Shown: positions 1 through 9,920 of the stretch, in pieces | Layout of the letters: each line of letters starts with the position of its first letter | Numbering within the stretch: the stretch's first letter is position 1 | Assembly (NCBI RefSeq): GCF_037975245.1 | Contig: NC_092563.1 | Coordinates: forward strand, 7,745,501-7,809,500 | Direction: 5' to 3' | From: Apostichopus japonicus | Taxonomy: Eukaryota > Echinodermata > Holothuroidea > Aspidochirotida > Stichopodidae | Length of the DNA: 64,000 nucleotides | Translations under genes and position numbers: made by a program | Notes under the pieces: generated by a model | Told to the model about the DNA's origin: nothing | Databases searched by the model: none | The model's input: the letters and a program-made list of their open reading frames with translations, nothing else

Positions 1-400
1 AGTATGATGATTTTTAAAAATACCAGTAATGCTTAATGATGAGAACAGTGATTTATATTTACTAAGTACAACTCGTTCATACAGTATGTTTACATCATCA
101 AATAACATATTAAGGATTACATAATGATTTCTTAATGGAACATGGATTACTGAAAACACTTATTGATACTGTAGCTACTCTGCCTAATGACATCATTCGT
201 CAGCATATGAATTTGTGTTTATGTACGACTTGTTCTTTTGAGAAGAGGAAAATGTTGTATACCGATGATTATGTATGTAAAAGGCTAAAGCGCCCTCTAC
301 ATGATTGACCGATAAGATGACTGAGAACGGTTAATAAATACGGCCAAGAACCGGCCTTAATCGTAGCCATCCGTCTCGTCCATTTATTACCTACATAACA
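1..400 (+). mobile_element. 3' end of a Ty3/Gypsy element (partial, copy A)
   Basis: Bases 1-252 equal the post-pol tail of the Ty3 element at 42022-42273, ending in the purine tract GAGAAGAGGAAAA at 240-252. Bases 253-400 are a 148-bp LTR that starts TGTTGTATACC and ends CTACATAACA. It is followed by ACGTG (401-405), the same target-site duplication that flanks the complete element at 37759-42421. The gag and pol of this copy lie before the window. Confidence 0.9.
253..400 (+). repeat. Ty3 3' LTR (copy A)
   Basis: This 148-bp LTR is identical in limits to the LTRs at 37759-37906 and 42274-42421. It differs from the 42274 copy at CTCTACATG versus CTCTATGTG. It contains an AATAAA within GTTAATAAATACGG that can serve as the polyadenylation signal. 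Confidence 0.9.
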
Positions 401-665
401 ACGTGGTTGCGCTCCTGTTCACCAAACGCATATATCTTCCTTCATTGCCTCACATAGAAACCATCATAAGTCAAGATGGTCACTGAATGTTTTTTAAATC
501 GATTATAGAAATAAGCAACCTACCTTCCTTTTCTTGCTATTTGGTACATTGTGGGCAGACCTTACTCATCGGCAACGACAAGAACGAAGGTCTTCCTTCA
601 GTTTGAGATTCTGATCTTCAATCTCCTGATAACTCCTGCAATAAAGGATAAAATAACGTCAAGAT
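401..665. other. Unassigned AT-rich flank
   Basis: This is flanking DNA between the Ty3 target duplication and the next transposon fragment. I see no reading frame, RNA gene or repeat structure in it. The counterpart is 42427-42687. Confidence 0.6.
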
Positions 666-1035
666 CAGGGGCGTCGGTAGCTTTTTGGGATTGGTACGGC
701 AGAACAGAGTGTGGCCATTTATCATAATTATCGGGGGACATTTGGTAGGTCAAACTACGCTACGCGCCACCATGGTTGGCGCGTAGCGTAATGGAGAATA
801 TTTTGAAAAATGCCTCCCAGATTGCAGGAAATGGCACTTCCCGAGCTTGAAAACAAGACCCCTGCCATACCAGAGTAGTCACATTTAGCCTACTTGCGTC
901 ATCATTATTGAAAATTATTGAAAAATATACCTCCCAGATTATTTTTTGCCATTTTTTTCTTAGTCCTACTTTTTTTTTTTTCTTTTTTTTTTGCGCCGTG
1001 AATATTGGTCCGGCTTTCGCCGGACCTGCCGTACC
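666..1035. mobile_element. hAT-type non-autonomous element fragment (copy A)
   Basis: It begins with CAGGGGCGTCGGTAGC, a typical hAT-type terminus. It contains the inverted pair GGTACGGCAG (693-702) and CTGCCGTACC (1026-1035). Internally it carries the hairpin module seen in other elements here: the inverted pair around CGCCACCATGGTTGGCG near 755-790, followed by a GGCACTTCCCGAGCTTG block near 832-850. A clean matching right terminus of the CAGGGG type was not found, so the element may be truncated on the right. The short reading frames across it are not credible genes. Confidence 0.6.
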
Positions 1036-2768
1036 GGCTGAAGATGAGAGTCGACTTAAACCCAACCATCATCTTTGGCTTATATCACGGAGATCTTGGT
1101 GAAGAACAACTCCGAAACGGCTAAGAAAATAGACAAATATTTGGGGAGAGGGGAGGGGGTAGGGGGCTTGGCACAGCTACCGGTCCGAGTCCTTGATAAA
1201 CGACTGATATTCCTACAACACATGTGTCTCTTATTAATGTGTCGTAAAGTACTTACTTTAACAAAGAGCTAACATCTGAGGCCAATGTATCAAACACTGA
1301 ATCAATCTCTCGTCCAGCCTGGCGATTTTTGGAGTCTTTACAGAAGCCAAGTAATTCTGTAAAGGAAATTTAAAGGTTATTTTCGAACGATAAAGTAAAA
1401 TAAAGCCATTGTCGTATCATGCTGTAGTTCTTTATTCATTGGCCTATAAACTGGAGAGTTTTACAATTCAAAAGTATGTATTAACACCACCTTGCCTTTA
1501 GACCGAATTGAAGACCAAACTTATAGTCTAAATAAGTCTCTGAATGCATCATTTGGCGTGTAAACTTTGAAATTTTCTTCTTGGGTAGCAGACCCCCTCC
1601 CCCACTCATCCCCACCTATGTGGGCATTGTATTCAACGAACCCACAGCCATAGCTCTTAATTCGTAAGATTCCCGCCTACAAAATAAGAACAGGCTAAAA
1701 CTGCATGGTTGCAAGTACAAGGTGAGCATGCTCACATCGATCATGTTAGAGAAACTACGTTACTTTACCAAGGAGCAACACTATTGGCCCACGACTTCTA
1801 CGCCAGCTTACAGTAGATGTACCTTAGCCTTAAATCAACTTTGTATATAAGAATCGGGCGGATGCTATTATAGTTATTAACTAACAATTGCACGTTGTTT
1901 GTAGTTTTGTTTTTATATGTGGGCAGGCAGAAAGTCTTTGCGCACTGTTTGATTGGTAGAATCAGTTTAAAACAGTTTATTGGAAACAAAAGAGGCTATT
2001 CACAAAGTGATATATACTTTCCAGCCAAGCGAAGCAAATCAAAAGAAATTTTTTGATTCATTCTGATGATGTTTTAATTAAAACCCGAAGATTTCAAGAA
2101 GCTTTCGAAAGTACGTGTGTAACACTCGTATAGCAAAACGCGTATAATACTGTGTAATTAATGTGAATGTTGTTGTTGTCATTGTTAAGGTACACAAGCT
2201 TTATTTCGTCACATGTGTAAATAAGTGTTTTTGTGCGCATACGATGCATTTGAACGCGCGCAAATATCCACATGTGTTACATGGATATATGGATGCTGAT
2301 TTGTACGTGTTGCGTCTAGAAACCATCTGCGTGATGCGTAAACAGAGATTGTTTGCGCTACAACAGATCTGAGTGTACACACATGGAGCTGCCGTTGTAC
2401 AGGGTAGGCTAAAGCAAACATAATGAAGTGCGCCCTTCGCCTTCGTCGCTTAACATTTATATATAGCGCCCGATTTTGTATCGCGCTGTAACATATCTCA
2501 AGGTAAATATAACATGCGCACCAGTTGCTTGGTAACCATACGCGGCTTCTGCAAACACATATATCACTATAGATGTACTTATGTGGAGTTATCGGGTGGC
2601 AACAATATAGTTAGCCCGAACAAATTGAAAGCAATGCGACATTCAAGAAGAAAATTTGAAATTTTCGACATGCAACTTTTCAAATTTAACAACTTACATT
2701 AAAACGTCAAAGTAAGTTGAGAAAGTTACAGATAAAAAAATAGAAAAATGGACCCCCTACGCCCCTCC
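1036..2768. other. Non-coding, no recognised feature
   Basis: This is an AT-rich stretch with only short random reading frames. I recognise no gene, RNA or element. The counterpart 43047-44779 is nearly identical, with changes such as an inserted base at 44285 that breaks one of the short frames. That argues against coding use. Confidence 0.6.
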
Positions 2769-3484
2769 CTTAAGGGATTTTTACCCACATTGTTTTTCGG
2801 TTGACTAGGACCCTCAGCTGTAACAATCTACTTGTTTGCCATTAAATTAGTGGTGGGTGTAGCCACCAGGGCTGTTGCCATGGCAGCAATATAAAAATTG
2901 AAAAAAAAATCATATCTTTGGGAGTATACAACATAAAAATACAATCTAAGTGTTTAGTTACATCAATTGTATAGTGTCTGGTTGATTGTAATCAAGATCT
3001 GAGTCAGTTAAGGTTTTTATTGTGCCCAATCAGGACCGTGCGGACAACGCTTCTAAATAATGTGGGGGAATTTAAGATAATACATATAATTGTAACTAAA
3101 CAACATGAAAACACAATCAATGTGTCTTTGGTATATATATTTCAGACTTTCTGGTTGGTTGATATCAAGACCGTTGCCATGGCAACACTAGGCTGCCTAA
3201 ATTTGAGTTTGAAATGGACTTTGATAACAAAAATGTTTGACAACATAGAAACACAATCTAAGTGTTAAGGTATATATAGATTTAGGGCTGCCTGGTAGAT
3301 TAGATCAAGATCATTATCATTGCAGATCAAGCTCATACTCAATAAAGACCATTTTCATGGCAACACTATGCTGACAGAAGTGTAATTCGAATTTGAGAAG
3401 AAAATATCATGTCTTTGCTCAAATATACAGTTAACCATTGGTAAATTTACATTTTGTTCCATGATTTGAATTTTTCATCATGCT

Positions 3485-4257
3485 CAAGGGCGGCGGAAGC
3501 ACTTCCAATCTGGGGGGGGGGGCACCAACGTCGAAGGGCACTTAGCAGAAATTCGATTGGACTGATGCAGCCTGATATTTAGTACCCTTTATAACTCTTA
3601 TTGTATTATCTTATTTGCGTATACACATCACTCCATCAACGCCACCACCCCCCCCCCTCTCAAGGAAACAATGCATATTAGCACTGCAATATCTAATGTG
3701 CACATTGGGAAACAAGGAAAAAGACAAAATGAGGTGAAATCATTATAAAGTCCAAGTCCATGCACACGCGATCGATACATGCATGAAAGCAAATGAAATA
3801 TGTCAAAATACTGAAAGAAAAATCATTTTCTATGTGTTTTTCAATGGTTAAACTGATATTATTATGATCATTATTATTGTAACGACTTTCCCAATAATTC
3901 TAACCAATTTGGAAGGGTTATAACACGGCAAATGATTGTATGTTATTGGCACGCGATGTAATAACCAACGCATGCCTATATGATATGCACATTAACATGT
4001 TGAATACGCGCAGAGCGCGCAAAAAATTTTGGTAATATTTTTCGGGCAAGTCGTTACAGCCTCCCCAATTCAAATTGGGCTCCTACGCCTGTGGTAGTAA
4101 CATTTAAAAATTCCTGAAATATTTCATTCGACGTGGGTTTCGCTTTGTTAACTCTTTTTTTATTTAGAAATTTTTTGGTAGAAAAAGGGCACATTTTTAA
4201 CCTGAGGAAAAGTGGGGGGGCACGTGCCCCCTGTGCCCCCCGGTTCCGCCGCCCTTG
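3485..4257. mobile_element. hAT-type non-autonomous element nested in the foldback element (copy A)
   Basis: The ends are inverted: CAAGGGCGGCGGAAGC at the left and GTTCCGCCGCCCTTG at the right. They are flanked by a perfect 8-bp target duplication, ATCATGCT (3477-3484 and 4258-4265). The 8-bp duplication and terminal sequence fit the hAT superfamily. A long G run sits just inside the left end and G/C runs just inside the right end. It contains no transposase frame. A smaller inverted-repeat unit (3878-4058) is nested in it. Confidence 0.85.
3878..4058. mobile_element. Small inverted-repeat unit (possible MITE) nested in the hAT-type element
   Basis: It starts TGTAACGACTTTCCC and ends with the inverted form GGGCAAGTCGTTACA, about 181 bp in all. 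The interior contains CGCGCAGAGCGCGC. No target duplication was recognised, so this could be an internal palindrome of the host element and not an insertion. Copy B has small differences in the interior (ACGCGCGCATAGCGCGCG). Confidence 0.5.
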
Positions 4258-4759
4258 ATCATGCTGTTACCATGGCAACAGCCCTATTAAGATATGACAG
4301 TGACCTTACATGATCCAGATCTTGACTGCAATCAACCGGGCAATGCCAAATCAATGTAAAAAAGACAGCTCTTTTGTATTTTTTGGTATATGTATATAAT
4401 ATGATATTTTTCTCAAAGTCCAAATTTCATCATGGCTATTGCCATGGTAACAGCCCTAATTAGGGATGACTTTGACTTTCCTGATTGTGATTGGTTTCAC
4501 CAGGGCAGCTTCAAATATATATACTTAGTGACTAACGTTGTGCTTTTAGGTTATTTTATTACAAAGATATGACATATTCTTAAATTCCAAGTTTTAATGA
4601 ATGTATTTCCATGGCAACAGCGCTGACGGCCACCCTAACCATTAATTTAATGGCAAACAAGCAGATTGTGATAGCTGAGGGTCCAAGCTAACCGAAAAAC
4701 ATGGTGGGGGTGAAAATCCCTATGAAAAAAAAACATGGTGGGGTGAAAATCCCTAAGGA

Positions 4760-5226
4760 ATTCGCTTTTCTTTCTCTTTCTCTTTCTTGGGGGGTCTTTC
4801 GCTGCGTTGCCCTTGTTCGTGCTTCTGCATCAGTCCTCGCTTTGCTACCGTCCTTTTAACTCTCCTTTTCTCACGTTATTTTTGATGACAAGATATATTT
4901 GCGCCAAACTGTATAAAGTGAGCGTGACGCATTTGCGAGTTACCCAGTGGTAATACCAGTTCCTAATACAGGACGATACCATGGTTACGTACGGTTACCC
5001 AATTTACCTAGCTACGTTTATACCTTTCATGCTTAAACCTGATTTTTGTTTATGTCACGCCTATTTCACTGACAAAACATCTTTTGTTTATCCCCTCATT
5101 ATGGAACTATACTTATAGCATATATCTTACAGTTCACATGATTTAATGCAGCTGTGTCAACTGATAGGCTACTGATTTGCTAGATTCCACTACAAGAGAA
5201 TGTACAAACACAAATAAATGGAACAC
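4760..5226. other. Unassigned flank
   Basis: I see no gene or element. A block here (GATATATTTGCGCCAAACTGTA through ACCTGATTTTTGT, about 4890-5050) recurs in diverged form at 6920-7080. It is therefore an old duplicated repeat on both sides of the solo LTR. Confidence 0.6.
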
Positions 5227-6205
5227 TGTCACGAACGACTTTATTCATTGTACGTGTATTCAGTATATGCTGGTCAGGGTGATAAGTAGGTCACTCGTCG
5301 TGACTGACAACTTGTGCGTTTTTTCTCGAAGCGACCAGAAATGATGGCGCTATTCGGTATTAGCGATCACAAATTTCCAGAACATACGGGAAGATATTTT
5401 TAACAGGTGACCGGATATCGTCGACCAATGAACGTTGAACTATCAGTCGTATCTTCGAGACATGGATGATTCTCGATGTTTTTCCGTCAGGATTCCTGGA
5501 AAAGAACTTTCGGGAGATTAGACCCGGCTATATATAAGAAGAGATATTTTCGTTGATGAGGAGAAAAGTTTTCCGATCTATTGTGAAAAGAAATTCATCT
5601 GAGATAAAAGATTAATCGAGGGGACGGACGGAGGAACCGGTGGACTGTTTGTTTATTAGATTGGTGCGTCGTTTAACCGCGACAGGCGTGACTTCGGCAG
5701 AGTTTTTCGGAGTTCACCCAGGAGGAAGCCATCCTTGGGATACAAACGTTGAGTCGAATTGGACCAGCGGGGAACGGTTTGGCTCCTGACCAAGTCACGG
5801 GATACCAGCCTACGAGGGAGAATCCCGACATCGTTGTTGGTGACGCAAGGAGGTCAGAACAGCTACGAAAGGAACCGAGAGCCGGCACGCGCCGCGTAAG
5901 ATAAGTTAAGTAATCTTTTAAAAATTTAACGGCCGTATAATATTGTAAAATCTGTCTGTAATATTCCAAATTTCTAGTACCAATAATCCTTGTACAAATC
6001 AGTAGAGATCGTATGATTGTAAATATATCGTTTTTGTTAACTTTCAGAAACCTCTCAGTAGTCTTTTGGTCCTTTGAGTTTACTTCCCTGAATCTATCTA
6101 AAATTTTATTTTTATCGGCTTTGAAGGCCAAAGGAAAAACCCGGGGTCGCAACAGAGGGGGCGCTAGAGGGTGCCATATTGTATTATCCCACGGAAGTTG
6201 TGACA
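5227..6205. mobile_element. Solo LTR, ~979 bp (copy A)
   Basis: It begins TGTCACGAACG and ends AAGTTGTGACA, giving the TG...CA ends and short inverted terminus of an LTR. It is flanked by a perfect 5-bp target duplication, AACAC (5222-5226 and 6206-6210). A TATA-like CTATATATAAG lies near 5528. No internal gag or pol and no second LTR adjoin it, so it is a solo LTR left by recombination. The open frame of 179 codons on the minus strand (5673-6212) lies inside this LTR and is identical in copy B. I regard it as chance. Confidence 0.85.
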
Positions 6206-7318
6206 AACACACATAAAAGAAAGTAAATTTGAATCAACCGTAAATAACATGAAAAACATTTACTTGACTTTTCAATAATTCTCAAAAAGCCACTCATCGA
6301 TCTCGTTGACAGAATTATATCCTCTCACTCATACGCAAAATGGGAGCAGGGACATCCAGCAGGCAAGCAGGGAGAATCCCCTGCTAGGGAGAATCCCTCA
6401 ACTAGTGAGGAGGGAAACTTCGCCTGACCTTTGCCAATCGTAGTTCATGTGATTGAAAGATTGAAAACAGGTGTGCCACGGTTGTATCATTCCCTTTTCT
6501 TTCGATCTAATGTCGTTAGTTTTAAATCCATAGAAAGAAACAAGCAGCATTATAGCCCTATTATGATTGTATAAAGTGTATTTTTTCAGAGGGAATTTCT
6601 AATAAGAATGCTTCCCTTTTAGCTTTCCTTCCATTTCATGACGGTTAGCTCTTGGGATCAACGTAATCTCTAATCCTCCGTGACTTGAAAGGAATACAAA
6701 TAATGTTTCTATAGTTCTCAATATTCTCATTGGTTCTTCCTTCCTTTTGACACTTAAAACACTTTGTAACACGATGCTCTTTTTGTTGAAGATTAAATTG
6801 GTTGCATGAATAAATTTGGGTGAGGTGATGAAGTTAAAGTTAGTTAGGGGTGTCTCCGTTGGCCCATAGTCTAATTAAATATGATGGTCCCACTCAATTT
6901 TGAATGTTCTTAATAATAAGATATATTTGCGCCAAACTGTATGAAGTGAGCGTGATACATTTGCTTGTTACCCAATGGCAATATTAGATCTTAATACAAG
7001 ACGATACCATGGTTACGTACATAAGGTTACTCAATTTACCGAGCTACGTTTATACCGTTCATGCTTAAACCTGATTTTTGTCATGTCACGCCTATTTCAA
7101 CGACACAACATCTTTGTTAAACAGAGTAAAACAGAGTTCTGGGGTGAAAGACAAATCATTTTTTGTTCTATGCCAATTATTTCAAACCCCCACTCTATGA
7201 GGGGTGACGCAAATACCTCTTTTCAAATCAATAGGAGGGAGGAAACTTCACATTTTTATTCCGTTCGTTTATTTCTTTGTTATAGAGATCTAAGATGCAA
7301 TTTTCATGGTTCAGTAAC
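6206..7318. other. Unassigned, contains a diverged copy of 4890-5050
   Basis: From about 6920 to 7080 the sequence repeats the block at 4890-5050 with substitutions. Otherwise I see no gene or structured feature. Confidence 0.55.
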
Positions 7319-8462
7319 CAGGGGCGTCGTGCGAAAATAATTTTTTGGGGGGCCCGTGAGCAGGTGTTGACTATCTAAGCGGAGCGCCACCACAGGTTGG
7401 CGCGCAGCGTACAAGGGAATTTTTCGTCCGGCAGACCCCTCAGATTGCAGGAAACGGCACTTCCCGTGCCTTATGGCAGTAAGCAACACCCCTAAAATTG
7501 ATCAAAATGTCAGGCAAATATTTATTTTGGAAATATTCTCGAAGGAAGGGATCGCCATTTATTCCTCAGTTTACCAACTCCTCGTCTCCCAGAAGCGCCC
7601 AAAAATTAAGAAATCGAAACATTTTTGTGTTGGCTGATCCATGATCGCCGCCCATGCCCGTGAGAAGTGGTGACTGGGTGAATAAAAAGCTATGCCGTTT
7701 GAAAACATGGGCAGAAAAAGCGAAAGTAGCGAAACTTAAGGTAAAACGAGCGATAACGAAGTGATTATTTTCTAGGTTAATTGTGACTGTATTTGAAATG
7801 ATTATTATTATTCATTTTTTTCGAAATTTATCCTGGTGGACCTTTTAGCGAGCTGATTGCATTACTTAAGAAGAAGCTCACATGGAGTCCCATAATCTCT
7901 GTTCACTACATTTATCTTAACTTTCCGAACTTTGTTACAGGCTTAGAAAACAATTATACAATTTGCAATTTTTCATGGAAAATTGACTGACATTGGCAAA
8001 GGTAACGGGTTGCACTTACTCTGGGACTACGTATATATAAAACTGTTCAACGATGGCAGCGTTGATTGCACATTTGGTTCATTAGTTATCAACGATTAAT
8101 TATTTAACTGTTTCGATTGCCTGAATATCAACAATTAACAACCATTGACCAAGCAGACAACAGAAGCCCCATTTCTCGTATAGGCCCTACAACAAATTCA
8201 GTTGCTGAGACTGTTCTTATTCAACGTCGCTGAGTTAGGTTCCAAAATGAGTCAATGGCAGTCTGCTTGCACGCTTCCGCGCGTCTTTGAGGTGTGTGGA
8301 AAATCCGCAACGACCATCAAAGAGCAATTGACTATTTAGTCTACTTTTCAATTTCGAAAACACTTTTGTTTTAAATTATTACAAAATTTTATGACACCTC
8401 TGACAAAATTGGGGGGGGCCTGTGCCCCCCCCCCCCGGGCCCCAATGGGCACGACGCCACTG
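7319..8462. mobile_element. hAT-type non-autonomous element, 1144 bp (copy A)
   Basis: The ends are CAGGGGCGTCGTGC (left) and GCACGACGCCACTG (right), inverted with one mismatch. They are flanked by a perfect 8-bp target duplication, TCAGTAAC (7311-7318 and 8463-8470). Just inside the left end is the shared hairpin module with inverted arms, GCGGAGCGCCACC...GGTTGGCGCGCAGCG (about 7380-7410), followed by AAACGGCACTTCCCG. Before the right end is a G8/C12 pair of runs. No transposase is encoded. Confidence 0.88.
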
Positions 8463-8470
8463 TCAGTAAC

Positions 8471-9469
8471 CTATCGGCAAATGAAATGAGAAGGAGGGGC
8501 GGCGGTGAAGGGAGAGCAGCTACGACATTGAAAGGTATGTTATTGCCTCCTATAACTTATGCTTAATTGAGATTTTAGCTGCTGATAGAGTGGACCATAT
8601 CGTGTTGACAAAAAGCTATAAAAACATCCAAACCCCGTCCTCGTCACCGTCCTTTCCTCATTACCATTCAGTCTTTCAAAATACAACAATTGTAAACAAC
8701 GTTGGCTGATAATAGTTCAAAATTTGATATTTATAAAGATGATGATAATTTTTTGTATTAATCTAAAAACACACTTCTGTATGTGTGTGGAACACAGTCA
8801 TAAGGGGGGGGGGGGGCTATACACGCAAATACCGCAGTTTCAGAGGATCAATAAACACAACAAGTCACTGCGGACTATTGACGAATTCCCGATTCCCGTG
8901 TTTCCCAAATCTACTTGCATAAACTCAAAACCGTATGATTTTTTTTTCTGGTTTCGAATAACTGTGCTATTTCCAGCCATTCAGATCCCTAAAAAAGATT
9001 AGTTACATGTTGTTAACGTGTTTGATTTAATAAGTATTGTCCCTTCCTCATTCAAAAAGGTCTTGAAATGTGAATAGGTATTGTTTGTTGAAATTTCAGG
9101 CTTATTCCGTCTGCATAGAATTTAGTTGTAATGGGAGACAACTTACAGCAAGAAATCTCTTGCGAGCATAATCGTAAGCGACTTTTTGTGAATAAGAAGA
9201 TTTCACGTAATCCGTTCATCGATAGTATCGGGGAATAAGCCTATTGTAAATTTACGTCTTGAAAGGAAACAACATTCTGACTGCTTGCTGCAATGTAAAC
9301 AAAGACATTGAAGCGTGAGCTTCTTGTTAATAAAGATGTTCAGATCCGTTGTTTTAATGAGAGTGAATCAGGATGAATAGAGATTTTAGTTGAAGGCAGT
9401 GTCATTCACTGTTACCAATAGATTGTATCCAACCAATAATACTAATTTAAGCTCGTTAAAAGTTAACTT
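8471..9469. other. Unassigned, no gene seen
   Basis: This AT-rich stretch includes a G12 homopolymer near 8804-8815 whose length differs from copy B (near 55015-55030). That length change shifts any frame across it. I found no supported gene. Confidence 0.55.
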
Positions 9470-9541
9470 GTCAAATGGCTCAGATGGTAGAACAGTGGAC
9501 TGGTAACCCGATGAAACTGAGTTCGACTCCATCAATGGTGC
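9470..9541 (+). repeat. tRNA-like sequence / tRNA-derived SINE head (copy A)
   Basis: TGGCTCAGATGG (9476-9487) fits the polymerase III A box and GTTCGACTCC (9521-9530) fits the B box, at tRNA-like spacing. The acceptor and T stems do not pair well, so I do not call a functional tRNA. A degenerate tRNA or the head of a tRNA-derived SINE is more likely. The counterpart at about 55683-55754 differs by one base (GGTGCG versus GGTTCG). Confidence 0.4.
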
Positions 9542-9619
9542 GTTATACACGTTATAAATTTCTTTTTCTCTTTCAGTAGTCGACGCTGAAGTCTTGATAT
9601 ATTAATTCAACCACATAAT

Positions 9620-9920
9620 TTTCTAGCTGATGTGGTGGCCGATGCTGTTAAGCGGGTGACGAAAGACTCATTCCTTGTCGGTCGTGTAAATCGTGGCTAG
9701 GGTTCAAGACAGGCCTCTGGCGATAATACCTTTGGCTGTAGGCATGGTACTTTTTGTGGCCTAGGATCCCGTACCATGTCTCCCTTGTTGTCGCAAAAGA
9801 ACCCGGGAGGATGCGCAGAGGGTCGGTCAAATCGACCAGAAGCGTACTAGGTGGCGTGCGTGAATCCTTGCCTTTGGCCAGAGGTGGTGACATCTCTGCG
9901 ACCGGCATGCTTGCAGCCAC
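9620..9920 (+). repeat. GC-richer block with a second possible tRNA-like head
   Basis: The block stands out from its AT-rich surroundings. It contains GTTAAGCGGGTGACG and, about 50 bases later, AGGGTTCAAGACAGG, weakly resembling A and B boxes. It is unchanged in copy B (about 55835-56133). A minus-strand open frame of 90 codons (9648-9920) covers it but resembles nothing I know. It could be a SINE or a conserved fragment. Confidence 0.3.

Larger units (their letters stand above)
2769..4759. mobile_element. 2-kb foldback element with RFX-like palindromes (copy A)
   Basis: The left arm (about 2769-2890) and the reverse complement of the right arm (about 4608-4759) align over more than 110 bp. 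Shared landmarks are TTAGGGATTTT, CGGTT followed by GGACCCTCAGCT, and TTGTTTGCCATTAAATTA. Inside are diverged sub-units of roughly 150-200 bp, each carrying a CCATGGCAAC core and phrases such as ACAATCTAAGTGTT. A separate hAT-type element (3485-4257) has inserted into it. The right arm has a 33-base tandem duplication (GGGTGAAAATCCCTA twice) that copy B lacks. No transposase is visible, so it is non-autonomous. I could not find a clear target duplication. Confidence 0.8.

Noticed and set aside
5673-6212. 179-codon minus-strand frame, identical in copy B (51888-52427)
   Set aside because: It lies within a solo LTR with clear ends and target duplication. Its composition is explained by the LTR and no domain is recognised.
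9470-9541. Functional tRNA gene
   Set aside because: A and B boxes are present, but the acceptor, anticodon and T stems do not pair convincingly.
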